From Paenibacillus glucanolyticus NBRC 15330 (lineage in GTDB: Bacteria; Bacillota; Bacilli; Paenibacillales; Paenibacillaceae), in assembly GCF_004000885.1 (NCBI RefSeq), contig NZ_BIMC01000014.1, forward strand, positions 1 to 64,000: a stretch of DNA of 64,000 nt, in the 5' to 3' direction. Made by a program: the position numbers and the translations under genes. Under the pieces are notes generated by a model. The model was not told where the DNA came from, did not search any database, and saw nothing but the letters and a program-made list of their open reading frames with translations. Numbering within the stretch: position 1 is the first letter of the stretch; every line of letters starts with the position of its first letter. Positions 9,133-17,439 of this stretch are shown in pieces.

Positions 9133-9181
9133 AAATCCACTTTGTTTATTGTGGAACCGTATTTTAAGAGGAGTGACATTC

Positions 9182-9874
9182 ATGGAAACCACAACCGCTG
9201 AATTTTTTCTCGCACTAATCAACATTGTGTTTCTGGATTTGATCTTAGCCGGAGACAATGCCATTGTGATCGGCCTTGCGGCACGCAACCTTCCGAAGGA
9301 AACCCAGAAAAAAGCAATCATCTACGGTACGGCCGGAGCGGTTATTCTTCGTATCATAGCCACCATTCTTGTTGTATGGCTGCTCAATATCCCTTGGCTT
9401 CTGCTCGTTGGAGGCGTACTCCTGATCGGGATTGCCTACAAATTGATGACGGACGACAACAATGATCACGACAATATAAAAGCTGGTAAAAGCCTTGGAG
9501 CCGCGATTCGCACCATTATTGTTGCCGATGCCGCCATGGGGCTGGACAACGTAATTGCTGTTGCAGGAGCAGCCAAGCACAATATGATTCTTGTTACCGT
9601 GGGTCTTCTCATCAGCGTTCCCATCGTGGTGTGGGGCAGTACCTTGTTTATCAAATTGATCAACCGGTTCCCTTGGATCATTTATGTAGGCTCTGCTGTA
9701 CTTGCATTCACGGCATCCTCCATGATTACCGATGAGAAGCATTTCCTCGGCTACTTTGAAGGACATCTGATCATTAAATACCTGTTCATTGCGGCCATTA
9801 TTGTGGGCGTACTGACGGCAGGGCATCTGAAGAAACGATCTGTGCAGCGGCGTCAGTCCTCCACCCTCTCCTAA
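9182..9874 (+). CDS. TerC family integral membrane protein
   Basis: This 230-residue TerC protein has signatures LDLILAGDNAIVIGLAA and AAMGLDNVIAVAG, about seven transmembrane helices, and a basic C-terminal tail. A charged His/Asp-rich loop (DDNNDHDN) lies between helices 3 and 4 and might touch metal. The start at 9182 is taken because AAGAGGAGTG lies just before it; an in-frame ATG 31 codons upstream would overlap the promoter. The likely role is metal (manganese) export or delivery, as for YkoY/YjbE; this is family inference. The gene ends at a strong bidirectional terminator. Confidence 0.85.
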   Translation: METTTAEFFLALINIVFLDLILAGDNAIVIGLAARNLPKETQKKAIIYGTAGAVILRIIATILVVWLLNIPWLLLVGGVLLIGIAYKLMTDDNNDHDNIKAGKSLGAAIRTIIVADAAMGLDNVIAVAGAAKHNMILVTVGLLISVPIVVWGSTLFIKLINRFPWIIYVGSAVLAFTASSMITDEKHFLGYFEGHLIIKYLFIAAIIVGVLTAGHLKKRSVQRRQSSTLS

Positions 9875-9897
9875 TCAATATCCTACTGTACGAACAA

Positions 9898-9930
9898 AAC
9901 ACCCCAGGGGATCAGCCTTGGGGTGTTTTT
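9898..9930. terminator. Bidirectional terminator between TerC and thiI
   Basis: AACACCCCA (9898-9906) pairs with TGGGGTGTT (9919-9927), followed by T5 on the plus strand. The minus-strand tail is less U-rich but serves the convergent thiI end. Confidence 0.85.
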
Positions 9931-9985
9931 CAACTTTTGTTTCATCTGCGTTTATATACGAATATAACCTGATTCTGGATAAAAT

Positions 9986-11224
9986 CTAGAACCAGTCTTC
10001 GTTTACTGTGAACTCTTCATTCTTCTCAGCCATCGTACCGATCTTGCTGTCAGGCGTAATGATGACAGTCTCCGTGCCTTCAACCGCAGCCTGAAGCAGA
10101 GCAGGGAGCCGAGTTAACGAGGCCTCCACTTTCTCGATAATGTTCAGGTTCGGATTCGTAGTTGGAGATTTAGGCACAAATAACGTGCAGCAGTCCTCAT
10201 ACGGTAAAATCGACGTCTCAAACGTACCGATGTCCATTGCGATATTAATGATATCATTCTTATCCATCATGACAAGCGGCCGAAGCAGAGGCAATTCGGT
10301 TGCTCTGCCAATGACATTCATGCTGGGCAGTGTCTGACTGGCTACTTGTCCGAGACTGTCCCCGGTCACAATGGCCAAGGCCCCTTCACGCTCAGCGAGC
10401 GAGGAAGCAATACGAAGCATCGCCCTGCGCATGAAGGTAATAATCAGATTATCCTGCCCAATGCCGACAAAAGAAGTTTGCACATCGGTGAATGGTACGA
10501 GATGTAGCTTGATTTTGCCGGTATAACCGGATAACAGTCTTGTCAATTCCATTACTTTTTCCTTGGCCAGCTGGCTCGTGTAAGGGAAGCTGTAGAAATG
10601 AACGCATTCAATTTCGAGGCCCCTGCGCATGGCCGACCAACCGGCTACAGGACTGTCAATCCCACCAGAGAGGAGCAGCATGGCCTTGCCGTTTGTGCCG
10701 AGCGGATACCCGCCTGCCCCTGGAATGACTTCATAATAGAGGTACGTCTCATTCTCACGAATTTCCACGCGCAGCTCAATATCCGGCTTCTTCACCTTTA
10801 CTTTAAGCTGAGGATAGGTGCGCAGCAGAGGGGAACCGACCAGATGATTCATCTCTTGTGAGGAATGGGGGAACTGCTTCCATACTCTTCTGGCATTGAC
10901 CTTGAAGGTTGTTGTATCGGTTAATTCCTTCTGTCCTACAAACTCAACTGCTGTAGCAATAATGGGGTCAAGCTCGGATGGACATACACGAACAGGGCTG
11001 ATCGAAACAAGCCCAAACACCTTCTTGAGGGCATGGATCAGAATCTCGGGAGGTTCTCCGTTCAGCTCAATATACAAACGACCGTATTCCTTCAAAATTT
11101 TGGCTCCTGGATACGGTTTAAGCACGTTTCGAATATGATTTAACACCGATTTCTCGAATCGGTTGCGGTTTTTGCCTTTTAGGGTAAATTCGCCAAAGCG
11201 AAGCAGCAGCATATCATAAGTCAT
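9986..11224 (-). CDS. thiI: tRNA 4-thiouridine synthase ThiI
   Basis: This 412-residue protein has an N-terminal ferredoxin-like and THUMP RNA-binding region (to about residue 165), then a PP-loop adenylation domain with LLSGGIDSPVAGW. The DCCTLFVPKSP segment carries the cysteine equivalent to the catalytic one of the family. It lacks the C-terminal rhodanese domain of the E. coli enzyme, as is usual in Bacillales. It makes 4-thiouridine at position 8 of tRNA using sulfur from the adjacent cysteine desulfurase. Its ATG overlaps the desulfurase stop by four bases, so the two are translationally coupled. Confidence 0.96.
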   Translation of the reverse strand: MTYDMLLLRFGEFTLKGKNRNRFEKSVLNHIRNVLKPYPGAKILKEYGRLYIELNGEPPEILIHALKKVFGLVSISPVRVCPSELDPIIATAVEFVGQKELTDTTTFKVNARRVWKQFPHSSQEMNHLVGSPLLRTYPQLKVKVKKPDIELRVEIRENETYLYYEVIPGAGGYPLGTNGKAMLLLSGGIDSPVAGWSAMRRGLEIECVHFYSFPYTSQLAKEKVMELTRLLSGYTGKIKLHLVPFTDVQTSFVGIGQDNLIITFMRRAMLRIASSLAEREGALAIVTGDSLGQVASQTLPSMNVIGRATELPLLRPLVMMDKNDIINIAMDIGTFETSILPYEDCCTLFVPKSPTTNPNLNIIEKVEASLTRLPALLQAAVEGTETVIITPDSKIGTMAEKNEEFTVNEDWF

Positions 11225-12381
11225 CTTCGGTTACCCTCTCTTTCTATAATGGGACGCAGTTTACTGCACGCATTAGCCAAAACCTCCACGAATCGAGCCG
11301 CATCGCCGAGCTGATGCTCTTTACCGAGACTGATGCGGATTCCGGAAGAAGCTACCTCCATGCTTTTACCCATAGCAAGCAAGACCCGACTGGGCTCGCT
11401 TAATTTGGAAGAACAGGCGGATTTGGTTGATATAAGCATTCCCATCTCTTCCAGGGCATGAACCATCACCTCCGGTCTTAGACCCGGATAGGAAAAATGA
11501 ATAATATGCGGCGCGCCTAACTCATTGCTGTTTAACACCAAACCGGGTATTTTGCGTATACCCTGGAACAGAAGCTCCCTCAGTTCCATCATCCGGGCGT
11601 AGAGCTCAGGTTGTCTCTCTTGGGATAGCCGCATGGCCTTCGACATGGCAACCGCACCTGCGACATTCTCCGTTCCTGCCCGCAGTCCATTTTCCTGTGA
11701 TCCACCAGATATCAACGGAAAGAGCTGAACCCCTTGCTTAACGTACAGGACCCCCATCCCTCTTGGACCGTTGAATTTGTGGGCGGACAAGCTGTACAAA
11801 TCCGCTTGCCACTCGGAGATGGCTACGGGCAGCTTGCCAAATCCCTGCACGCCATCGACATGAAAGAGTGTGCGCGAATTCACTTCCTTCACGATCCGAC
11901 CAATATCAGCCAGTGGCTGGATGGCGCCAGACTCATTATTCACATGCATGATGCTGACAAGTACGGTATCTTTACGAACAGCTTCCTTCAAGACATCAAG
12001 ATCAACCACACCAGCAGCATCGACTGGAAGATAGGTTACTTCCCAGCCAAGCGATTCCAGCTGTTTGCAGCATTCATAAACCGAAGGATGCTCTGTTCCC
12101 GTTGTGATGATATGGCGCCCCCGGCTGCTGTACTGCATCGCGGACCCTTTAATAGCCATGTTATTGCCTTCCGTTGCACCAGACGTAAATACGAGCTCTG
12201 ATGGCAGAACATCAAGTGATGCTGCGCAGACCTCCCTTGCCCTTCTCAGAAGTTTAGCGGCTGCCTCCCCTGAGCGGTGAAGAGCAGACGGGTTCGCGTA
12301 ATGTTTCTTCATCACTTCGGACATCGTATCCACTACTTCATCAAAAGGAGGGGTCGTTGCAGCGTGATCCCAATATATCAA
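11221..12381 (-). CDS. nifZ: Cysteine desulfurase (NifS/IscS family) serving ThiI
   Basis: This 386-residue pyridoxal-phosphate enzyme has the PLP lysine in SAHKFNGPRGMG and the catalytic cysteine in ISTKSACSSK. It takes sulfur from cysteine as a persulfide. Its pairing and four-base overlap with thiI is the NifZ-ThiI arrangement of Bacillus, where the desulfurase feeds tRNA thiolation rather than iron-sulfur assembly. The start is TTG (giving MIYWDHAATT) with AAAGGGG eight bases upstream; this N-terminus matches the family. Confidence 0.92.
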   Translation of the reverse strand: MIYWDHAATTPPFDEVVDTMSEVMKKHYANPSALHRSGEAAAKLLRRAREVCAASLDVLPSELVFTSGATEGNNMAIKGSAMQYSSRGRHIITTGTEHPSVYECCKQLESLGWEVTYLPVDAAGVVDLDVLKEAVRKDTVLVSIMHVNNESGAIQPLADIGRIVKEVNSRTLFHVDGVQGFGKLPVAISEWQADLYSLSAHKFNGPRGMGVLYVKQGVQLFPLISGGSQENGLRAGTENVAGAVAMSKAMRLSQERQPELYARMMELRELLFQGIRKIPGLVLNSNELGAPHIIHFSYPGLRPEVMVHALEEMGMLISTKSACSSKLSEPSRVLLAMGKSMEVASSGIRISLGKEHQLGDAARFVEVLANACSKLRPIIEREGNRR

Positions 12382-12552
12382 GGTTATTTCCCCTTTCCAT
12401 TCTTACGCCATCGCATGTTGTAAATCATATCATTCCAGACCTTTATATTTACACAAAAAGACCAAACGGTAAAGCCGCACTCCATCTCAATCGGACGAAG
12501 TCATGCTTATCGTTTGATCTCTATCAGGTTTACTATTCATCCCGAAGCGGGA

Positions 12553-13242
12553 TTATAAACTGTATTTCGACTGTGCATCCATCACTTTTCCAACATAAGC
12601 CTGGGTTTCCTCAGGTAACATATGTATCATCGACATAAGCTCCTCATCACTGGACGCGCCCAAACCTGCAACTCGTGTCGGACCTGCATTGTAGGCTGCA
12701 AGCACCATCGCCAATTCTCCGCCGAATCGCTGAATCAGATTGGATAAATATTTGGTGCCACCTTCAATATTCTGAGCCGGATCAAATGGGTTGCTGACCC
12801 CAAGTCCCCTTGCCGTCCCATCCATGAGTTGCATCAATCCCTTTGCTCCTGCAGACGATACTGCATTCGGGTCAAAAGAAGATTCCGCGTCTATAACCGC
12901 CTTGATCAGTGATACGGGCACACCATATCGTTCCCCCGCTGATGTAATTAATTCTTCAAATGTCGTGGGCTTGGTCGCTCCCGTGTCATTCAGCGCTCCC
13001 TCTACAGGATAATACGAATTGGATTCCTGGACGGCACCAAGCTGCTGCCACAGCAGTCCATCCTTAAAGGTAACACCAGGGGCAAGCTGCGTAATGGAGC
13101 GCTCTACCGGCTGGGACGAGGCTTCTTCTTGAATCAGGCTGCTTAATACATCCACAAAACCGGCTGCCGATCCGGTGGAATTCGTATTTACCTGTGGTAC
13201 ATCCGTCATTTGCTTCCATGATATCGAATCGATCTGCATCAT
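12553..13242 (-). CDS. Lytic transglycosylase with SLT domain
   Basis: This protein of about 229 residues has a low-complexity N-terminal half (about 1-115) and a C-terminal SLT lysozyme-like domain. The domain contains AVIDAESSFDPNAVS (catalytic Glu), GAKGLMQLMDGTA and LAAYNAGP. Such enzymes cut peptidoglycan glycan strands with formation of anhydro-muramic ends. No signal peptide is visible, so export is by an unrecognised route. I placed the start at the first of two tandem ATG codons, with GGGAG upstream. A TTG at 13272 with AAAGGA five bases before it is an alternative that adds ten residues. Confidence 0.85.
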   Translation of the reverse strand: MMQIDSISWKQMTDVPQVNTNSTGSAAGFVDVLSSLIQEEASSQPVERSITQLAPGVTFKDGLLWQQLGAVQESNSYYPVEGALNDTGATKPTTFEELITSAGERYGVPVSLIKAVIDAESSFDPNAVSSAGAKGLMQLMDGTARGLGVSNPFDPAQNIEGGTKYLSNLIQRFGGELAMVLAAYNAGPTRVAGLGASSDEELMSMIHMLPEETQAYVGKVMDAQSKYSL

Positions 13243-13326
13243 ATGGCTCACTTTCTCCCGCAAAAATTTCAAACTTGTCCTTTCATTTTACCATGGAATT
13301 GGAACAATCTGCTATACCCCTTCGAC

Positions 13327-13365
13327 AAAAAAATTGCGGATCACCCTTTTTGATGGATGACCCGC
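13327..13365 (-). terminator. Terminator after the two-helix membrane protein gene
   Basis: On the minus strand GCGGGTCATCC pairs with GGTGATCCGC (with G-U pairs), followed by AATTTTTTT. It lies between this gene and the transglycosylase start. Confidence 0.78.
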
Positions 13366-13379
13366 CCATATAAAATGAT

Positions 13380-13745
13380 TTATCTGCTGAAAGGAATCAG
13401 GATAAAATAACTGAGCGTTGCCAATATGCCAAGACCCATTGACCATGCCCCCGTTGTTTTGCTGCCTTTACTATAAGCATAATAACCAACAACCGTTGCG
13501 ATGGGGCCCAGAATCACCGACCACATAAACAGGGAGGCAATACCCATTACCAAGCCGACATATCCTGCCGTGCGGCCTGCAGACAAGCCTGTTGCATCAT
13601 CCTCGTCCACGCTGCGCACAGACGTTTCCATTGGCGGGGCAACCTCAGCGGCGTATTCCTCACGGTGATCTTTACGAGGGAAGTCCACTCTGTTCCGATT
13701 GCTATCCACAATCTTTATCTTGTTGTCGCGGTGTTTATCATCCAT
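13380..13745 (-). CDS. Small membrane protein with DUF4190-like C-terminus
   Basis: This 121-residue protein has a hydrophilic, charged N-terminal half (residues 1-60). Two transmembrane helices follow (about 62-87 and 95-118) with GLVMGIASLFMW and ATVVGYYAYSKG, resembling the DUF4190 two-helix module. Function is unknown. The start at 13745 has GGAGGA seven bases upstream; a TTG eight codons earlier has no such support. Confidence 0.65.
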   Translation of the reverse strand: MDDKHRDNKIKIVDSNRNRVDFPRKDHREEYAAEVAPPMETSVRSVDEDDATGLSAGRTAGYVGLVMGIASLFMWSVILGPIATVVGYYAYSKGSKTTGAWSMGLGILATLSYFILIPFSR

Positions 13746-13818
13746 TGCTAACTCCTCCATTTCCTTCAATCTCTAATAAGCGGCTTCCGGAGAATATCCG
13801 GCACTCCGGGCATTCCGT

Positions 13819-14043
13819 TTAACCCTTTGGCTTAAAGGTAAGGCAGCAGGTCTCTGAGGACTTGTCGGCAACATCCTGGTGATCGTCCACATAAGGCTCT
13901 GCTCCATACTCCTCATTGAGTTTTACGTTTGCATGACGGTCGATTTCGATCATAATCATCTCGGCGTGACATAAATTTTGTTCTCCCCAGTAATGGCAAT
14001 TGCTTACACTGCACTTAACTAATGGTTTGGCTTCGTTGGCCAT
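13819..14043 (-). CDS. DUF1540 domain protein, Cys-rich
   Basis: This 74-residue protein carries the DUF1540 pattern: CSVSNCHYWGEQNLCHAEMI near residues 11-30 and a later CC pair (residues 66-67). The conserved cysteines suggest metal binding, possibly zinc, though no role has been shown. GAGGTG precedes the ATG. It lies about 70 bases upstream of the two-helix membrane protein gene. Confidence 0.82.
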   Translation of the reverse strand: MANEAKPLVKCSVSNCHYWGEQNLCHAEMIMIEIDRHANVKLNEEYGAEPYVDDHQDVADKSSETCCLTFKPKG

Positions 14044-14130
14044 TTTAGCATCACCTCGTCAACATTTTTTCCTGAGTTAACTGCTGGTATGCACAAGAAT
14101 GATTGTCAGTTGGTGTTAAGGAGTCACCAC

Positions 14131-14162
14131 GCAAAAAAGAGATGCCAATGTATGGCATCTCT
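14131..14162 (-). terminator. Terminator of ypuI
   Basis: A perfect ten-pair stem AGAGATGCCA/TGGCATCTCT (14138-14147 with 14153-14162) has a five-base loop and T6 on the minus strand. Confidence 0.88.
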
Positions 14163-14181
14163 TGTTCTTTCCTTGTTTGTA

Positions 14182-14688
14182 TTAAGCGTGACTTTTCTCG
14201 GATTGCATACGGCGCTCCGTTAAATAATCACTTTCGTAGTAGGCAAGATCATCGCGAAGCTCTTCATAAATTTTGGTAATATTCATAATGACGTCACGTG
14301 CTGGTCGAACCGGCTTCTTCCGAAAACGGATGGCATCCTGTCCGGTGTAAGCATACCGGCCATCTTCCGAATAACTTTCGTTTTTCGGATAGAAAAAACT
14401 ATTCACGCAGCGGTGATACAAGTTATACAAAGCCTTCTCGGCAAAATCGATATCAAAATTAGGGCGACGCTGTACAACACCAAGCTTCTCATAGGAAACT
14501 TCTGAAAACACAAGCAAATGGCGAACATCTGACAGAAATCCTTTGTAAAAATGAACGGTTTCCTCGTCCTGTTCTGTTACCAATTGAGATAAAGCATGTT
14601 CATTCAAAAATGTTTCCATAATCGAAATAGCAGATTTCAACTTTTCTCTGGATTCGGAGCACAATTTCTGAAGATTGTCTGCTGGCAT
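14182..14688 (-). CDS. ypuI: YpuI family protein (DUF3907)
   Basis: This 168-residue soluble, mostly helical protein matches the YpuI family in length and in segments such as SDVRHLLVFSEVSYEKL, AEKALYNLYHRCVNSFFYPK and YYESDYL. YpuI of Bacillus has no established function. AAGGGGG precedes the ATG. A short palindrome lies about 20-33 bases before the start. Confidence 0.82.
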   Translation of the reverse strand: MPADNLQKLCSESREKLKSAISIMETFLNEHALSQLVTEQDEETVHFYKGFLSDVRHLLVFSEVSYEKLGVVQRRPNFDIDFAEKALYNLYHRCVNSFFYPKNESYSEDGRYAYTGQDAIRFRKKPVRPARDVIMNITKIYEELRDDLAYYESDYLTERRMQSEKSHA

Positions 14689-14707
14689 TACGATAGATCC
14701 CCCTTAA

Positions 14708-14721
14708 ATGGTCGTGACCAT
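14708..14721. promoter_or_regulatory. Palindrome in the ypuI leader
   Basis: ATGGTC and GACCAT are inverted around a two-base centre, just upstream of the ypuI ribosome binding site. It could be an operator or a small RNA hairpin; nothing else supports a function. Confidence 0.3.
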
Positions 14722-14855
14722 ACAGGTCATTTTGCCTGACGGTCGTTTTAATATGTACTATCCTAACACAAATTTTGGGATAACGAAATCCCTATCATGA
14801 ATACACTTACAAGGTTATTTTTAGTACAAATCATTTTTCCCATTCAACCCTAAAT

Positions 14856-14883
14856 TTCACAATGCCTCGAGAACGCATAAAAT
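14856..14883 (+). promoter_or_regulatory. Candidate sigma-A promoter of the subtilase gene
   Basis: TTCACA (14856-14861) and TAAAAT (14878-14883) are separated by 16 bases; each differs from consensus at one position. The GTG start is about 60 bases downstream. Confidence 0.5.
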
Positions 14884-14944
14884 AGATTCTCACTCCCCAC
14901 GCTAAGACTAATTAAAATACGTAATACGGCGAGGAGGAAAATTT

Positions 14945-16870
14945 GTGAAGTCACGTACCATGTGGAGCATCATCGGTGCCGCGTCTATTCTTGGCGTGCT
15001 CCTGATCTCCCTGTTCACCCCGGGTTCGAAGCAGCCGGCTCCAACTGCCGAACCATCACAGCCTTTGCAGCCTCAGCAGGAGAATAAAGCCAAGAACTTT
15101 ACCATGTTAAGCGACATCAAGGCTACGGATAAATTAAACCGGCTCGATGCAAGGGGTCACTTAAGCAAGATGCTGAAGAACGAGTCTTTACGAAATGCCG
15201 GACAAATTAAAGCCTATACGCTGAAAGAGCAAAAAACACACAAGCATTTTCAGCAAATTCGGTGGTACAACCTGAAGCAGAATAAAATGACCGATATACA
15301 AGGTCAGCTTCCCAAGATGAGTAAAAAGGATAAGGATCTGATTGCCCACCATTTTCAGATGGCACAGCAGAAGATCAAACATGGCGAAGCGTATGATTCA
15401 CCAAAATTCACTGCTGCTGGGCAGCCTTATTTTGTTGTAGCGGAGCCATCCCAGGATGGAAAATATGGTGCAGCCGCTCTGGTTAACCAGGCTGTGCTTC
15501 AAGAGGTCAGCAATCACCAGAAGCGCAATCTGCGCTTGATCCCGTACCCGAAGGAAGGAAGGTTCCGGGTGGAATCCATTCATGCCGATACACTCTCTGA
15601 CATTACCGTCAAGACCGGTCATGATAATGAGAAGGCCAGCCATTTTTACGAAAATGAAATCGTTGTGTCTTTTCAGGCTGAACCGACAAAGCAGCAGCTT
15701 CAGCACATCGGGAATGAGATTTCGTGCGATACCCCTAGGAAACTTGGCTATGCTTATATTTTTCGGTCCAAGAATATGGACTACCAACATCTTCGTGCCT
15801 ACTTCCAGAAGAACTGGGACACCAAATATACCGAGCCACACTATATTTACTTAACCAATGACCGTCTGCCTCAATCGCGGATGTCCTCGGATGCCTTGCC
15901 GGATGGCGCAAATGCGCAGGTCAATATTCCGAATGATCTGCTGTTTTCCCAATATCAGTGGAATTTGCCTGTCATTGAGACAAATCGCGGCTGGGATTTA
16001 TCCAAAGGGAGTGAGGATGTTGTCATCGCCGTGATAGACACCGGAGTCGATCTTACGCATACCGATTTGAATGGACAGCTGGTGGAAGGCTACAACATTG
16101 TGGACAATGACCAGCAGCCGCTGGACGATGTCGGACACGGAACGCATGTGGCAGGCATTATCGGCGCTCTGGTGAACAACGGTGAAGGGGTCGCCGGGGT
16201 TAGCTGGTACAATAAAATCATGCCGGTTAAAGCGCTTGACAGCTCGGGTTCCGGCACAACCTATGCTGTAGCAGAGGGCATTATCTGGGCGACAGATCAC
16301 GGAGCGAAAGTCATAAATATGAGCCTTGGCAACTACGCAGACTCTCAATTCTTACACGATGCTGTAAAATACGCCTATGATCGCGATGTTGTCCTGGTTG
16401 CCGCCTCGGGCAATGACAACACAGAGCGCCCTGGTTATCCTGCTGCCTATCCTGAGGTGCTTGCTGTCGCAGCGACGGACTCGAATCAAAAGAGGGCGGA
16501 ATACTCCAACTACGGCGACTACATTGATGTATCGGCCCCCGGAACCAATATCGCCAGTACGTTTCCAGGCAATCAGTACGCCGCTCTTTCCGGAACCTCA
16601 ATGGCCAGTCCTCATGCAGCTGCCATGGCAGGGCTCATCCGTTCTCTTAACCCGGACCTGACAAATCAAGAAGTTATGGATGCTATGATCAAACAATCCG
16701 TAGATCTTGGCGATAAGGGAAAGGATAAGTATTACGGTCATGGTCAGATCGATATTTTCCAATCTCTGAAGGCCGTTGGCACCTCGGAAGTTCCTCTGCA
16801 GTTATGGCCAGGTCATGCGTTACGCAATCTGGAACACGAGCTTCGCAAAATAAACGGGTCTAACCGATAA
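14945..16870 (+). CDS. Membrane-anchored S8 family serine protease (subtilase)
   Basis: This 641-residue protein has an N-terminal hydrophobic anchor or signal (about 7-25) without a lipobox. A long pro-region follows to about residue 335, with an I9-like inhibitor segment near 235-300 (FYENEIVVSFQAEPTKQQL). The subtilisin domain has the triad Asp-365 (AVIDTGVD), His-398 (GHGTHVAG) and Ser-552 (SGTSMASPHAA), with oxyanion Asn-490. All catalytic residues are intact, so it is probably an active extracytoplasmic protease whose target is unknown. The start is GTG with GAGGAGGAAAA immediately upstream; expression is from a predicted promoter at 14856. Confidence 0.93.
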   Translation: MKSRTMWSIIGAASILGVLLISLFTPGSKQPAPTAEPSQPLQPQQENKAKNFTMLSDIKATDKLNRLDARGHLSKMLKNESLRNAGQIKAYTLKEQKTHKHFQQIRWYNLKQNKMTDIQGQLPKMSKKDKDLIAHHFQMAQQKIKHGEAYDSPKFTAAGQPYFVVAEPSQDGKYGAAALVNQAVLQEVSNHQKRNLRLIPYPKEGRFRVESIHADTLSDITVKTGHDNEKASHFYENEIVVSFQAEPTKQQLQHIGNEISCDTPRKLGYAYIFRSKNMDYQHLRAYFQKNWDTKYTEPHYIYLTNDRLPQSRMSSDALPDGANAQVNIPNDLLFSQYQWNLPVIETNRGWDLSKGSEDVVIAVIDTGVDLTHTDLNGQLVEGYNIVDNDQQPLDDVGHGTHVAGIIGALVNNGEGVAGVSWYNKIMPVKALDSSGSGTTYAVAEGIIWATDHGAKVINMSLGNYADSQFLHDAVKYAYDRDVVLVAASGNDNTERPGYPAAYPEVLAVAATDSNQKRAEYSNYGDYIDVSAPGTNIASTFPGNQYAALSGTSMASPHAAAMAGLIRSLNPDLTNQEVMDAMIKQSVDLGDKGKDKYYGHGQIDIFQSLKAVGTSEVPLQLWPGHALRNLEHELRKINGSNR

Positions 16871-16881
16871 TAAATATAAAG

Positions 16882-16922
16882 AATAAAGCAGCTTCCGCCC
16901 ATCAAGCGTTGGCTGCTTTATT
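16882..16922. terminator. Bidirectional terminator between subtilase and coat gene
   Basis: AATAAAGCAGC (16882-16892) pairs with GCTGCTTTATT (16912-16922). U-rich sequence follows on both strands, between convergent genes. Confidence 0.78.
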
Positions 16923-16952
16923 TCTCTATCCGTTCAACAGTTTCTTCCGATA

Positions 16953-17228
16953 TTATTTCTTGCGGCGGGAACGGCTAGTGCGTACAGCCGCTTTCTTCGA
17001 CCGCTTGCTGGATACGGTAACGCCGCCGTAGCCTCCAGGGCCTGTTACTACCTCTTCCTCGCTGTACGTGTATACATGTTTCTCCACCGGCACACAGTGT
17101 ACTTTATCCACCACTTTAATTGGATGAATAACAGGTACGATTTGCGGTATAAAGTGGTCTCTAACAACTACAATCGGTTCGCACATAATCGGCGACACAG
17201 GACATGGATTTTCGTTATGACAAGACAT
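16953..17228 (-). CDS. CotD-like spore coat protein
   Basis: This 91-residue protein has an N-terminus with PVSPIMCEPIVVVRDHFIPQ followed by IVPVIHPIKVVDKVHCV. It matches the CotD family pattern of His/Pro-flanked hydrophobic repeats (compare PHIHPTHTTNVNH in CotD). The C-terminal 18 residues are strongly basic (Lys, Arg, Ser), unlike typical CotD. It is probably a protein of the spore coat made late in sporulation. AAAGGAG precedes the ATG. No clear sigma-K promoter could be fixed. Confidence 0.72.
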   Translation of the reverse strand: MSCHNENPCPVSPIMCEPIVVVRDHFIPQIVPVIHPIKVVDKVHCVPVEKHVYTYSEEEVVTGPGGYGGVTVSSKRSKKAAVRTSRSRRKK

Positions 17229-17341
17229 ATTTTTGCAACTCCTTTCCGTTGATGCTTATAGCTTATTATTCAAGGGGCTATTTGGTATGGACGATTGTCC
17301 TTGAGAGGCAATTCATCCCCTTTAATTTTCGCGGAATCAAG

Positions 17342-17399
17342 AAAAAACGCGCATTCTCTTTACACTCCTCAACACGGAGCGGTAAGAAAATACGCGTTT
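17342..17399 (-). terminator. Long hairpin terminator of rnpB
   Basis: AAACGCG and CGCGTTT close a hairpin of about 55 bases. Inner pairing (CTTAC with GTAAAG, CTCC with GGAG) extends it, and TTTTTTC follows on the minus strand. It begins about 40 bases past the RNase P RNA end. Confidence 0.78.
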
Positions 17400-17439
17400 G
17401 TACCTTTACGGATTAGATATAAATAAACCGTTGTTCAGT

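Noticed and set aside
9054-9181. Possible yybP-ykoY manganese riboswitch before TerC
   Set aside because: The leader after the promoter is about 45 bases and lacks room for the conserved loops.
12539-12553. Small hairpin ATCCCG/CGGGAT at the transglycosylase stop
   Set aside because: Six pairs, no T-run on the minus strand; too weak to call a terminator.
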